DNA of 64,000 bases from CAIWMF01 sp964402065 (lineage in GTDB: Bacteria; Verrucomicrobiota; Verrucomicrobiia; Chthoniobacterales; UBA6821). The position numbers and the translations under genes were made by a program. Each line of letters opens with the position of its first letter. The first letter of the stretch is position 1. Below are positions 41,307-51,189 of this stretch, piece by piece. The stretch covers positions 124,001-188,000 of the forward strand of contig CAYOAN010000005.1 of NCBI GenBank assembly GCA_964402065.1, given 5' to 3'. The notes below the pieces were generated by a model that was not told the DNA's origin, ran no database searches, and saw nothing but the letters and a program-made list of their open reading frames with translations.

Positions 41307-42799
41307 GAACGGCGCCTCCAAAAAAATACGAATCCAACCATTGCTCCCAATAAAGGAATGCAGAGCATTGACCAAAGGATGATTTGCTGCATTTGTTCCT
41401 CAGGAAGATTTAAAGTGAAATACGTTTTCATTTTCACGGTGTTACCTGCGAGTTGTACGCGATCAATGAGTCCGTTAAGTGAGCTAGAAAAGAAATCAAG
41501 ATTGATGGCGCCAATACTTTTATCCTGAATAAAATCACTATTGCCAACAACAATCATGCGAGCAGCGCTCACAGCGACACGATCGTCGTGCAGCGCTCCT
41601 AAATCGGCAATGGCTGCGATCGTGAGTGGAGAAGAGAAGTCTTTTCCTTCGATCAAAGCAAGTTCTTTTCCCGCTTCATGCTCTTCTAGTTTACACCCCC
41701 AAAATCCAGGAGCAGCTTGGATCAGCGGGCGACGTTGTAATTTTGGTGAGGCTGTAGGAGTCGGTAGTGAAGAAGAGTTGGATCCAGTAAAGCTCTCGCC
41801 AGCTTGCAAGGAAGTGATATCTAAAGATTCTGTAGGCCCTGCAAAAGCAATGTTGAGACCTAAAAATGGTTTGGTAAGTTCGCAGCCTGGGACAAAAAGG
41901 CCCATGACGGTGTGCGAAGTCGCTGCTTGATTTCCTGCAGGATAAGAAGGAAAGAGGCGGTCTCCATGAGGAAAAATGCCAGCTGCTTGAATCACTTCAA
42001 AAAGGTGAGGTGTTGTAGCTGTGGGGTCGAGTAAAATGAAAAGACGACCAGCATGTTGCCAATAATTTTTTAATGTCTCAGCTTCTTCTTCTGACAAATC
42101 ATACGAAGCTCCTAAGACGATGACGAGGGAAGCATCTGAAGGAACCTGCCCTTGGGTTATAGCAAGGTTTAAAAGTTGAACTTCAATATGCTGATGCTGA
42201 AGATAGCGGCCAATAATTTCTAGAGGAGCTGTGCCGGGAATTTTTTCTCCATGTCCTTGGAGAAAGTAAACTTTTTTCGATGGGATCTGGCTTAGCTCCA
42301 TCAGCGCAGCATTAATGATTTGTTCGCCGCGGAAAGAAATAAGGCGTAGAGGTTCTCTAGAAGCTGAGTCTTGGCGGTCATAATCACCCAATTCTTGGAA
42401 AGGAATAATTTTAGTATGATCCATGTAGTCAATAACAATGGCATTTTCATTGGAATTGAAATGATAGCGCTGTTGCAATTCACGAGCGCGGTTAAGATCT
42501 CGAATAGGATCTAGGTATTCGACAATCAAATTTTCTTGTGCCTTGATTTGATATTCTTGCATCAATGCTTCCAAATCTTCAAAGAGTTCAGATCCTTCCA
42601 TTGAAGAATTGGGAGAAAAATAGATGATCATGTGGGCAGGGCGCTTAATCCCTGAAAAGAGGACTGCGCCTTGCTCTGAAAGGGAAAAACGGTGTGATCG
42701 TGAGAAATCACATCGTGCGTAATGGCGTGATGCTAGCTCATTGAGGCTGAGCAGCAGCAGCAGTGCTAATAAAAATTGAATAAAGAACGAAGGGCGCAT
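41303..42799 (-). CDS. GldG-like ABC transporter auxiliary protein
   Basis: This 498-residue protein has an N-terminal membrane helix (6-22), a large extracytoplasmic domain, and a C-terminal membrane helix (about 470-492) followed by RRRS. KVYFLQGHGE near 180 and LIVLGASYDLSEEEAETLKNYW near 225 are typical of the GldG / ABC_transp_aux family. In gliding Bacteroidetes GldAFG form an ABC exporter needed for motility; in other phyla the set is common without gliding, role unknown. It overlaps DUF4340 by four bases and the permease by one. Confidence 0.85.
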   Translation of the reverse strand: MRPSFFIQFLLALLLLLSLNELASRHYARCDFSRSHRFSLSEQGAVLFSGIKRPAHMIIYFSPNSSMEGSELFEDLEALMQEYQIKAQENLIVEYLDPIRDLNRARELQQRYHFNSNENAIVIDYMDHTKIIPFQELGDYDRQDSASREPLRLISFRGEQIINAALMELSQIPSKKVYFLQGHGEKIPGTAPLEIIGRYLQHQHIEVQLLNLAITQGQVPSDASLVIVLGASYDLSEEEAETLKNYWQHAGRLFILLDPTATTPHLFEVIQAAGIFPHGDRLFPSYPAGNQAATSHTVMGLFVPGCELTKPFLGLNIAFAGPTESLDITSLQAGESFTGSNSSSLPTPTASPKLQRRPLIQAAPGFWGCKLEEHEAGKELALIEGKDFSSPLTIAAIADLGALHDDRVAVSAARMIVVGNSDFIQDKSIGAINLDFFSSSLNGLIDRVQLAGNTVKMKTYFTLNLPEEQMQQIILWSMLCIPLLGAMVGFVFFWRRRS

Positions 42800-43554
42800 C
42801 AGTTTTTATAGCGACATTTTTTAAAAATACAAACCGTGAGAAACAGCGTAAAGCCTGTCATGCTGCAATACCAAACAATAGGGCGCGTATCAATCAACCC
42901 ACGTGAAAAAGCCGTCATGTGTTCCATGAGAGAAAAACGAGTTGCAAGCATGTGCATCGTGGGAGATTGATTTCTATGGAGAAATAAAATCATTCCCATG
43001 AAAAAGAACAGTGCCATGAAGGAACAGGAAATCATACCCGCGATGATCTGATGTTTCGTGAGCGTGGAGGCGAGGCATCCAATAGAAAGAAAAAACATGC
43101 CGATGAGGAGCAACATGCCATACGCTCCCACATAGGCTCCATAACTAGCTGCGGCAATTTGATGTGCAGAAGGCCAGAAGAGAATGAAATAAAAAAGCGT
43201 TGGAGCCCAAGCAAGAAGGAAAAGAAAAAGAGCGGCGAAAAATTTTGATAAAATAATCGAAGCGTCAGCAACAGGGGCCGTAACCAAAGTTTCCATGGTT
43301 CCGAGGCGATACTCTTCTGAAAAAAGATGCATCGTTAGCAAGGGAATGAGTAGTAAAAAAGCGATCCAAAAAAAGAGCGTATTAAAAAAAGCCTCAACAA
43401 TCGTGGTTTCGGTTGGTCCGTGATTGAGGGCATTCACAGCCGCACAAAAATTAAATCCTGTGAGGAGCAAAAAAAAGAACAACAAAACCGTAGCTCGTGG
43501 CGTGCAAAAATAGGCAGCCACCTCACGTTTCCAAAGAATCCAAAAAGAGCGCAT
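42799..43554 (-). CDS. ABC-2 type permease, GldF-like
   Basis: This is a 251-residue protein with about six hydrophobic segments spread from 15 to 245, starting FWILWKREVAAYFCTPRA, which is the classic ABC-2/NosY-GldF start. YRLGTMETLVTAPV near 80-93 is the conserved cytoplasmic loop. It is the membrane half of the exporter whose ATPase is encoded 17 bases upstream; its stop overlaps the next start by one base. Confidence 0.88.
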   Translation of the reverse strand: MRSFWILWKREVAAYFCTPRATVLLFFFLLLTGFNFCAAVNALNHGPTETTIVEAFFNTLFFWIAFLLLIPLLTMHLFSEEYRLGTMETLVTAPVADASIILSKFFAALFLFLLAWAPTLFYFILFWPSAHQIAAASYGAYVGAYGMLLLIGMFFLSIGCLASTLTKHQIIAGMISCSFMALFFFMGMILFLHRNQSPTMHMLATRFSLMEHMTAFSRGLIDTRPIVWYCSMTGFTLFLTVCIFKKCRYKN

Positions 43555-43571
43555 GAAAAGAAGGGTTAACT

Positions 43572-44267
43572 TTATTTTTCTAGTGATGTAGCAGGAGTTG
43601 GGCCAATTTTTTGTAATTCTTCTGCATTACCAAAAAAGATAATTTTTCCATCGTGCAAGAAAAGAAAACGGTCACAGATAGTAAGTGCTTCTTGCATGTA
43701 GTGAGTAGAAAGTAAGACCGTATGTCGGGGAGCCAAGCTTTTAATGAGGTGTGAAATCTGGTGTTGTTGTGTCAGATCTAGTCCTAGTGTTGGCTCATCA
43801 AAAAGCAGGAGTGGAGGTTCGTTGACAAGAGCATCGGCTAATCCAACACGCTGGCGATAGCCTTTGGAGAGAGAGTTAATGAGATTTTTTTCTACGGACC
43901 GAAGAGAGCAGAGGTCCATAACATCCAACGTTTTTTCAGCAATGCGACGAGCAGGAATGCCCTTGAGAGCAGCGCGGTAAGCAAGGTATTCATGGACGCG
44001 CATTTCAGGATAAAGAGGGGCTCCTTCGGGAAGATAGCCGAGGCGCCGACGAATATCGTGAGGGTATTTCAATAGGTCGATCCCGTCCACCGTGATGGTT
44101 CCAGCGTCAGGTGGTAAGTAAGTGGAAAGAATTTTCAGGAGGGTGCTCTTTCCTGCTCCATTAGATCCAAGAAGTCCTATGATCTCTCCTTTTCTAACAT
44201 GAAAAGAAACAGAATTTAGCGCCTCGACAGAACCAAAATTTTTGGAGAGTGCTTCAACGAGGATCAT
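43572..44267 (-). CDS. ABC transporter ATP-binding protein, GldA-like
   Basis: The 231-residue ATPase shows Walker A GSNGAGKST (34-42), the signature region LSKGYRQRVG (133-142) and Walker B LLLFDEP (153-159), with an H-loop STHYMQE near 187. It powers the exporter formed with the GldF-like permease. Its ATG overlaps by four bases the stop of the 824-residue gene upstream, tying that unknown protein to the ABC cluster. Substrate unknown. Confidence 0.92.
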   Translation of the reverse strand: MILVEALSKNFGSVEALNSVSFHVRKGEIIGLLGSNGAGKSTLLKILSTYLPPDAGTITVDGIDLLKYPHDIRRRLGYLPEGAPLYPEMRVHEYLAYRAALKGIPARRIAEKTLDVMDLCSLRSVEKNLINSLSKGYRQRVGLADALVNEPPLLLFDEPTLGLDLTQQHQISHLIKSLAPRHTVLLSTHYMQEALTICDRFLFLHDGKIIFFGNAEELQKIGPTPATSLEK

Positions 44268-46738
44268 GTTGGAGAAGAAGATGGAGGTGTGTGTTTATGC
44301 CAGAAATAATAAAAGTAAGAAAGGATCAAAATCAATGCTGTTGGAACGTGAGAGAAAAATAGTGAACTAGTGGAGTAGAAAAATCCATTTCTTATGCTTT
44401 GTCTGGCATTTTGGTCAAGGTATGGCGATATGTATCTTTCCCAGCAATCACGATTCTTTAAGCTATTATTTTCTTCTTCAAGAAAATGACGAAGCTTGTT
44501 TAAGGTAAGCAAACTGTCCTTGCCATCAAGTACTGTATCATCATGAATTGCAAATGACTGATGAAGCCTAGTAGTAATTGCCTCTAATTGAGCTTTTGTG
44601 GGAGCTTCTTCAAAAAACGCACGTTCTTGGATAAAGCGAGCAATGTAGTCGAGAGCAGCCTTGCGATGCTGTAGGTTGGCAGCTGTTAGTTGTGATTGAT
44701 CGATTTTAACGAGGCTAGAGGTAGCGTCCTTGTGGAAGGGGTTGTATAGAGACAAGGTCGTATCTAGTTTTAATACTCGATTTGACAGATCATCATCAGT
44801 GTTGGGTCTGGATAATAGAGCTGCAAAATCTTCAAAAGACATATTTGGCTTAATAAAAAAGCTGTTTTGATAGACTGATTGATCATGGGTGTACTCCCGA
44901 GGGGGAATAGCCTCTGTTGACGAGGCTGTCGCTTGTGAGGAATAACTAGCTGATGCATCAAAATTATCTCTTAAAAAATGAATGAGTTCTTGCAGTGTTA
45001 ATGGATTTTTACATGCTAGCTTAGCTTCGAAAACATCTTTGAATTTTTGAACAACTTCAATCCCGTGCCGATGATGAAGACCAAGTAATATCAGCTTGAT
45101 GCCAGCAGCCCATGCTCTACGATGTTGGTCTTTTGCTTTTTGTCTTAAAGACGCCCATGAAGGTTCGTCATAAACACCTTGTAACGCAATTCTCCCATGG
45201 TAGCCTATAATAGCATCTTTATAAGAGTCTGTTTTGAAAGAGGGCAGATCATTTAAAAATGCAAAAGTGGTCTGCGGTGGTATATCAGAATTGGAAACAA
45301 AAAATTTGCTCTCGTCGAGAGTATTTTCTAAATCAGCAATGCTACTCTTTAATCTGTCGTTTTTAGAAAGCTGCTCTAATTTACCAGTAATGTCCTTCTT
45401 GAGTTGCGTTAAGCTGCCGCATTTTTCTTCAATCCATGCTTCATCTTCAATGGCTGAATAAGAGGACATAGCTTGCTGAAGATGCTCTAGCAGGTTTTTC
45501 ATAAAAGCTACTTTGTTTTTTAAAATTTGGTTCATTTCAGAGGGAGTTGTATGGCTATCCGCTTCGTGTTGGATTAAATAGAGACTCTTTTTTATGAAGG
45601 ATTTTTGTTCTTGAAGAGTCTTGAAACTAGTTCTAGCTGCATCAACTGTTTTTCTTGAAGAGGTTGCTTCGATGAGAGAAAAGTCAGCTTCAACTTTTTC
45701 AAGAAGTTGTTGAGTGCGTATACAATGGTCTTTGAGGTCTGAAGCTGCGTTTTCTTCGTAGGGACTTGGAGGTTGTATCGCTTGAGAGGGATATCGTATT
45801 ATCGACGTTTCAAGAGGACTCTCTGTAGAAAAAGTCTCCTTTTGGTCTAATACAGACATGTGGTTGACATCATTGATGGGCTGGGTATTGCTTTCCAACG
45901 GTTGATGCTTTAGCTGCAATAATAATTGCTGTAATACTTCTTGCACGACAGTGACCTGGTCCGTATTCATGTTGATGTAGCGAGGAGAGTCATAGCCCAA
46001 AACAAAAAATTGAGACTCTCGCACCAAGTCAATGAGCTGGTGAAGCAAGGAACAATCAGAGTCACTTATACTTTGGATGAGGGTAGGATTCACGTTGTCC
46101 AAGGTGATTGTTGTGTTGGCCAACTCGCTACGTTGAAAATCTGATAAGAGGTTTTGAAGTGCTTGCTCGCCAATTTGATGAATTTTTTGTAATGCGTTTT
46201 CTACAGTATTTTCTTGAATACTAACGGTGGTCATCGAACTTACAGAAAGGCGATTGGAGGACTTTTGGTCTGCTGTTACGGCAGTTCGTTTTGCTAGGTA
46301 TGTACAGAGCCACTCATATTCAAGCTGATAGAGTTTTATACGATTTTCCAAGGAGGAGCGTGAATAGTCTACTATTTCTCTTTTTTTTGCTTCTGCTGAG
46401 ATCGTCGCTTCAATAGTGCTTCGGTCTTCTTGTGAATTAATAAACGTAGTGATGCGTTCCTCTTTGGGTTGTTCTTCTAGCGCCTGTAATCTTTTAACAA
46501 CCTCTTCTCTCTTCCCTGTAACTTCGCTGTCTGCATCGCGACGACTTTGGGCGGTGATATCTTCAGGCATGCCGGTAACTTCGGGAGCTCTAGGTCCTGA
46601 TAATTGGTGAGGTGAGTGTTCAAAAACTGTATTAGAACGACCTGCTCCTGGTAGCCCTGGAAAACTAAATAGCGACACATCTGTTCCAACAAAAAGAAAC
46701 AGGAGTGTTAGAATCAGTGTGTGAATGGAGCGATTCAT
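44264..46738 (-). CDS. Large exported helical protein, first gene of the Gld-type cluster
   Basis: This 824-residue protein is of no family I recognise. It has a signal peptide (about 1-26, HTLILTLLFLFVG), a long Gln/Glu/Leu/Ser-rich body with coiled-coil character (about 90-500), a mixed helical part, and a C-terminal hydrophobic helix (about 797-813) followed by a short Pro/Ser tail. The body would lie outside the cytoplasm, anchored at the end, the same plan as the proteins at 430 and 29460. The stop overlaps the ABC ATPase start (ATGA), so it is translated in step with the exporter and may be its substrate or partner. That link is inferred from gene order. Confidence 0.78.
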   Translation of the reverse strand: MNRSIHTLILTLLFLFVGTDVSLFSFPGLPGAGRSNTVFEHSPHQLSGPRAPEVTGMPEDITAQSRRDADSEVTGKREEVVKRLQALEEQPKEERITTFINSQEDRSTIEATISAEAKKREIVDYSRSSLENRIKLYQLEYEWLCTYLAKRTAVTADQKSSNRLSVSSMTTVSIQENTVENALQKIHQIGEQALQNLLSDFQRSELANTTITLDNVNPTLIQSISDSDCSLLHQLIDLVRESQFFVLGYDSPRYINMNTDQVTVVQEVLQQLLLQLKHQPLESNTQPINDVNHMSVLDQKETFSTESPLETSIIRYPSQAIQPPSPYEENAASDLKDHCIRTQQLLEKVEADFSLIEATSSRKTVDAARTSFKTLQEQKSFIKKSLYLIQHEADSHTTPSEMNQILKNKVAFMKNLLEHLQQAMSSYSAIEDEAWIEEKCGSLTQLKKDITGKLEQLSKNDRLKSSIADLENTLDESKFFVSNSDIPPQTTFAFLNDLPSFKTDSYKDAIIGYHGRIALQGVYDEPSWASLRQKAKDQHRRAWAAGIKLILLGLHHRHGIEVVQKFKDVFEAKLACKNPLTLQELIHFLRDNFDASASYSSQATASSTEAIPPREYTHDQSVYQNSFFIKPNMSFEDFAALLSRPNTDDDLSNRVLKLDTTLSLYNPFHKDATSSLVKIDQSQLTAANLQHRKAALDYIARFIQERAFFEEAPTKAQLEAITTRLHQSFAIHDDTVLDGKDSLLTLNKLRHFLEEENNSLKNRDCWERYISPYLDQNARQSIRNGFFYSTSSLFFSHVPTALILILSYFYYFWHKHTPPSSSPT

Positions 46739-46931
46739 GTTAAGAGAGGAGAATATAGGTGTGCGACAGTGATTTTAATCAATTGAAGATTGAAAAAAAA
46801 CGAGCGGTAACTATAATGCAACACTTTTGTTAAGGCCATGTCTTTCTTTTTAATAGTTTTGATAGAGGTAACCTCTAGTCTTGCAGAGTCAAAAGGAATC
46901 AGCTAGAGTCACTCTCCCCAAAAAAATTGTT

Positions 46932-49673
46932 ATGAGCACCTCTTTTTTAGCACGTTGGAGTGAAGAGCTCCTGGATGAAAATTATCAACAATGGAAAAAA
47001 GATCCCGCTTCAGTAGAAAAGGACTGGGCTTCTTTTTTTGAAGGATTTGAATTAGGTTTTGCCCGTTATAGCAAGCGTCCTGCCAAAGAGGAAACTACAG
47101 GAAATGGATTGTCGTCCTTCCAAGCAAAGGTAGAAAACCTCATTCAAGCTTATCGGACATTAGGACATCGTATGGCGCATCTGGATCCTCTGGCATCAGA
47201 GTCTCCTGCAGAGCCGTTACTCGAGCTGTCAGCTTTAGGTTTTTCCAAAGAAGATTTAGGAAAAACGGTTTCTTCCCCCTCTTTTCGGAATGGGGTTGAG
47301 CTTTCTCTTGAAGCCTTGATTCAAGAACTCCGCACAATTTATTCCGGTAAGGCAACGGTGGAATATATGCATCTTCAAGATCCAGCAATTCGCAATTGGA
47401 TTAAAGAACGTGTTGAACAAGCCTCCCAAGTCGCTGAAGAAACAAGTCACTATCGTATTTTAAGAACGCTTCATAAAGCAGAGCTTTTTGAAAACTTCTT
47501 GCACACAACTTATGTCGGCAGTAAGCGTTTTTCGATCGAAGGCGGGGAATCGCTGATGGTTGCCCTTTCTGAAATTCGGAGACGTTGTCCTAAGTATCAG
47601 GTTAAGGAAATTATCCTGGGAATGGCTCACCGCGGGCGTCTCAACGTACTAGCCAATTTTTTGAAAAAACCATTTGCGGTTATTTTCAATGAGTTTTCGG
47701 AGAAGTATGCTCCCGATATTGGTGAGGCCAGTGGTGATGTAAAGTACCACCTCGGTTATCACACTAAGCGTGGCGAAGAGTCAGAGTATCCCATTGATAT
47801 TTATCTGGCGGCTAATCCAAGCCACTTGGAGGCTGTCGATCCTGTTGTGATGGGGAAAGCACGGGCACACCAACGAATTTTAGGAGACACTGAGCACCGA
47901 CGAGCTGTGCTTCCTGTTTTGATTCATGGCGATGCTGCCTTAATTGGCCAAGGAATTGTGGCTGAATGCCTCAATCTTTCTCAACTTGCAGGATATCGGG
48001 TTGGTGGAACGCTTCACTTAGTCGTTAACAACCAAATTGGATTTACGACATTGCCCGCAGACTCGCGTTCAACAAAGCATTGCACCGATATTGCAAAATT
48101 TATTGAAGCGCCGATTTTTCACGTGAATGGTGATGACCCAATTGCTGTGGCTAGAGCTGCACGACTCGCACTCGAGTTTCGTCAGGAATTTGGACAAGAT
48201 GTTTTTCTCGATATCGTCTGCTACCGGCGCTACGGACACAATGAAGGAGATGAGCCCTCTTTTACGCAGCCTGATCTTTACAAGATGATCAAGAATCATC
48301 CCCGAGTGAGTGAGGTTTTTGTTCAACAAGTGTTGCCTTTGGGAACGCTTACAGAGGAAGAAGTGGCGGAGAGTAAGGCAAGAACATTAAAGCATCTCGG
48401 AAAAGCCTTGGAAGAAATGAAAAAGGGATTGGCAGCTTCTGGTTACGATAAGAACGCCACCTACGTTGGATCAACAGCAGTTTTTCAACCCCCTTACTCA
48501 TTTGAAGAGGTTGCAACCTCAATCACAACAACAACCTTAGAAACCATCGTCCAAGGCCTAACAACAATTCCAGAGGGATTCCATGTTTTGCCAAAGATCA
48601 AAAAAACAGTTCTCGAACGACGCCAAGAAATTTTTAAAAACAAAGGTCCTTATGATTGGGGCTTTGGTGAAGCGCTCGCTTTTGGATCACTTTTGCTAGA
48701 AGGAACACCGGTACGCCTCTCGGGGCAAGACAGTCGTCGCGGAACGTTCAGTCATCGCCATGCTGTTTTTTATGATGAAATTTCGCGAGACCGGTTTATT
48801 CCGTTGCATCATTTGTCTCCGAAACAAGCGAAGTTTTGTGTTTATAACAGTCCGCTTTCCGAAGCTTCGGTGCTAGGCTTTGACTATGGATATTCCCTCG
48901 ACTATCCGCAGATGCTTTGCCTCTGGGAGGCTCAGTTCGGAGACTTTGCTAACGGCGCACAAGTGATCATTGATCAATTTATAGCTTCTTCTGAAACAAA
49001 GTGGCTTTGTCCAACTTCTTTGGTCATGCTCTTGCCTCATGGCTACGAAGGACAAGGTCCAGAACATTCGAGCGCTCGGCTAGAACGTTATTTGCAGCTC
49101 TGTGCTGACAACAACATGCAAGTTTGTTATCCGACAACGCCAGCGCAATATTTTCATCTTTTGCGTCGTCAGATGAAACGGAGTTTTAGAAAGCCCCTTA
49201 TCATCATGTCGCCAAAGAGCCTCTTGCGTTCAGAAGCTGCAGTCTCTCGTGAAGAAGATTTTACAAGTGGCACATTCCAAGAAATTCTAGAGGGATCGCT
49301 TCCTGTTGATCCACAGAAAGTGGAGCGTGTGATTTTCTGTAGTGGTAAAGTTTATTACGATTTGCAGGCTTATCGAAACGAGCATCAACAAAACAATGTT
49401 GCAATTATTCGTCTGGAGCAGCTCTATCCACTTCACGAAGAAAAGCTCAAGGCGCTCCTCAGTAAGTATCCTGCAACAGCAACCTTGATTTGGTGCCAAG
49501 AGGAACCTGAAAATATGGGGGCTTACCATTTTATTGATCCACAGTTACGGAAAATTTTTGGGCGTGCAATCAAGTATGCAGGCCGCGAAGCAGCAGCTAG
49601 TACAGCTGCTGGAGCTCTTTCGATCCATCGTCTAGAGCAAGCTGAGCTTGTGGAAAATGCTTTTACTCATTGA
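46932..49673 (+). CDS. sucA: 2-oxoglutarate dehydrogenase E1 component
   Basis: The thiamine-diphosphate-dependent E1o decarboxylates 2-oxoglutarate and passes the succinyl group to E2. The ATG at 46932 (MSTSFLARWSEELL) fits the family better than a TTG at 46881; it gives 913 residues. GMAHRGRLNVLAN near 247, GDAALIGQGIVAE near 340, RVGGTLHLVVNNQIGFTT, HVNGDDP, and GYEGQGPEHSSARLER near 700 are all present, with an intact active site. sucB follows 24 bases on; no lpd (E3) gene is in view. Confidence 0.95.
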   Translation: MSTSFLARWSEELLDENYQQWKKDPASVEKDWASFFEGFELGFARYSKRPAKEETTGNGLSSFQAKVENLIQAYRTLGHRMAHLDPLASESPAEPLLELSALGFSKEDLGKTVSSPSFRNGVELSLEALIQELRTIYSGKATVEYMHLQDPAIRNWIKERVEQASQVAEETSHYRILRTLHKAELFENFLHTTYVGSKRFSIEGGESLMVALSEIRRRCPKYQVKEIILGMAHRGRLNVLANFLKKPFAVIFNEFSEKYAPDIGEASGDVKYHLGYHTKRGEESEYPIDIYLAANPSHLEAVDPVVMGKARAHQRILGDTEHRRAVLPVLIHGDAALIGQGIVAECLNLSQLAGYRVGGTLHLVVNNQIGFTTLPADSRSTKHCTDIAKFIEAPIFHVNGDDPIAVARAARLALEFRQEFGQDVFLDIVCYRRYGHNEGDEPSFTQPDLYKMIKNHPRVSEVFVQQVLPLGTLTEEEVAESKARTLKHLGKALEEMKKGLAASGYDKNATYVGSTAVFQPPYSFEEVATSITTTTLETIVQGLTTIPEGFHVLPKIKKTVLERRQEIFKNKGPYDWGFGEALAFGSLLLEGTPVRLSGQDSRRGTFSHRHAVFYDEISRDRFIPLHHLSPKQAKFCVYNSPLSEASVLGFDYGYSLDYPQMLCLWEAQFGDFANGAQVIIDQFIASSETKWLCPTSLVMLLPHGYEGQGPEHSSARLERYLQLCADNNMQVCYPTTPAQYFHLLRRQMKRSFRKPLIIMSPKSLLRSEAAVSREEDFTSGTFQEILEGSLPVDPQKVERVIFCSGKVYYDLQAYRNEHQQNNVAIIRLEQLYPLHEEKLKALLSKYPATATLIWCQEEPENMGAYHFIDPQLRKIFGRAIKYAGREAAASTAAGALSIHRLEQAELVENAFTH

Positions 49674-49676
49674 ACT

Positions 49677-49697
49677 TGCAACCTGTTAACCTGCTTT
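49677..49697 (+). promoter_or_regulatory. CTGTAACC-type motif before sucB
   Basis: TGCAACCTGTTAACCTGC lies within 25 bases before the sucB ATG, in the sucA-sucB spacer: two copies of the recurrent start-proximal motif. Confidence 0.4.
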
Positions 49698-50798
49698 ATG
49701 ACTCATCAAATTAAAGTTCCAGCCGTTGGAGAATCCATCACTTCCGGAGTGATTTCTGCTTGGCATAAGAAAAATAATGAGCAAGTTGCTGTTGGCGATC
49801 TGCTCTTCACCTTAGAAACAGATAAAGTTTCTACAGAAATCACAGCGACAGAAGCTGGTGTTTTGAAAACATTAGTTGATGAAGGAGCTGAAGTTAAAAT
49901 CGGATCTATAGTTGCGGAGATTACACCTGTGGCTGCTGGAGCCGCTGCAGAAGAACCTAAAGAGACGGCACCAACAACTTCCAAAAAAGAGAGCGCAAAA
50001 AAAGTAGAGGAACAACTGCAGAAAAAAGTAGAGCCCATTTCTCAACCTGCTTCTGAGTCTCTTTCCGTTATAGAGCCAGCAATACCAGTTTCAATAGTTG
50101 AGGGACGCATAACGCGTAAAAAATTAACACCTCTTCGCCGCAAGATTGCAGCTCAACTTGTCTCAGCTCAACAAACAGCAGCTATTCTTACGACTTTCAA
50201 TGAATGTGATATGTCGAGTGTGATGAAGCTGCGCAAAGATGTTCAAGAAAAGTTCCAAGCAAAGCATGGTGTGAAATTAGGATTCATGTCCTTTTTCATT
50301 AAAGCTGCTGTTGAGGCTCTACAGGCTGTTCCTGGCGTCAACACTCAATTAGAAGGAGAAGAGCTAATCCAAAACCATTATTACGACATTGGTGTTGCTG
50401 TTGGCACAGAGAAAGGATTGGTCGTTCCTGTTGTGCGTGATTGTGAAAAGCAATCTCTCGCAGAATTAGAAAAGCAACTTCTTGGCTACGCAAGCAAAGC
50501 ACGTGAAGGAAAAATTAGCCTTGCTGATTTACAAGGTGGTGTCTTCACGATTTCTAATGGTGGTGTTTATGGATCACTTTTAAGCACACCAATCCTCAAC
50601 CCGCCTCAGAGCGGCATTCTCGGGATGCACAAAATTCAAGAGAGGCCTGTTGTTGTTGATGGAAAAATCGAAATTCGACCAATGATGTATTTGGCACTCA
50701 GCTATGATCATCGTGTGATTGATGGGCAGCAAGCTGTGACCTTTTTGATTAAAATTAAAGAAGCTATTGAAAATCCACTCAGGCTCTTGATGCTTTAG
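49698..50798 (+). CDS. sucB: Dihydrolipoamide succinyltransferase (E2o) lacking an E3-binding domain
   Basis: This is the E2 core of the 2-oxoglutarate dehydrogenase complex. The lipoyl domain (about 1-78) has its lipoyl lysine in LETDKVST (Lys43). The catalytic domain (about 130-366) starts TRKKLTPLRRKIAAQL and ends with the active-site HRVIDG (338-343). Between them lies only a Lys/Glu/Pro/Ala-rich linker of about 50 residues; the usual peripheral-subunit-binding domain of ~35 residues is absent, so the protein is 366 rather than ~400 residues long. The mammalian E2o also lacks it. E3 recruitment would then depend on E1 or other contacts. Confidence 0.93.
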   Translation: MTHQIKVPAVGESITSGVISAWHKKNNEQVAVGDLLFTLETDKVSTEITATEAGVLKTLVDEGAEVKIGSIVAEITPVAAGAAAEEPKETAPTTSKKESAKKVEEQLQKKVEPISQPASESLSVIEPAIPVSIVEGRITRKKLTPLRRKIAAQLVSAQQTAAILTTFNECDMSSVMKLRKDVQEKFQAKHGVKLGFMSFFIKAAVEALQAVPGVNTQLEGEELIQNHYYDIGVAVGTEKGLVVPVVRDCEKQSLAELEKQLLGYASKAREGKISLADLQGGVFTISNGGVYGSLLSTPILNPPQSGILGMHKIQERPVVVDGKIEIRPMMYLALSYDHRVIDGQQAVTFLIKIKEAIENPLRLLML

Positions 50799-51010
50799 TC
50801 TGAGCACGTAATCGTCCTGTTATTCAAAATGTGGGAGGCTCTATGCATCTTGCAGATGACGGCTTGAATTTTGAGTGAGGGAGTATGAATGATCGCGCTT
50901 GTCTAAAATAAAATTGCCCACTTCGAATCATGTGGATAAACAAGCAAATATTGTTGCTCTCTCAGAACTCAATGACAGTTTCTTTCGTGTGAAAAGCCAT
51001 GCCAAGATAT

Positions 51011-51174
51011 TACAGTGTATTAAATTGAAAAGAGCACGCCATAAGCTTGCTCTTTTTCGTTAGGACTGCGTTCTCTGATCTTACCTTATCTCATGATGAT
51101 ATAAAATTTGAGGGAGTAGGCTTAAATAAAAAGTCCAAGCCTATCGTGTTCCCTTCTCAATTTAATACGCTGTA
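51011..51174 (+). repeat. Element A, full-length copy
   Basis: The ends TACAGTGTATTAAATTG and CAATTTAATACGCTGTA are inverted repeats with two shared changes relative to the reference copy, which keep them complementary. The interior hairpin is perfect. The right-hand interior (AGTAGGCTTAAATAAAAAG) differs from other copies and has its own inverted repeat (TAGGCTT/AAGCCTA). 50799-51010 holds nothing else clear. Confidence 0.85.
51028..51057 (+). terminator. Terminator-like hairpin inside element A, downstream of sucAB
   Basis: GAAAAGAGCACGC, a short ATA loop and AGCTTGCTC with TTTTTC: a stem of about ten pairs with one mismatch followed by T5. It would serve sucB, whose stop lies 230 bases upstream. 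Confidence 0.45.
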
Positions 51175-51189
51175 TATTAAACCCCCTTG

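Noticed and set aside
41541..41930. 129-codon plus-strand frame opposite the GldG-like gene
   Set aside because: It is antisense to a strongly supported coding region and has low-complexity Ser/Ala composition.
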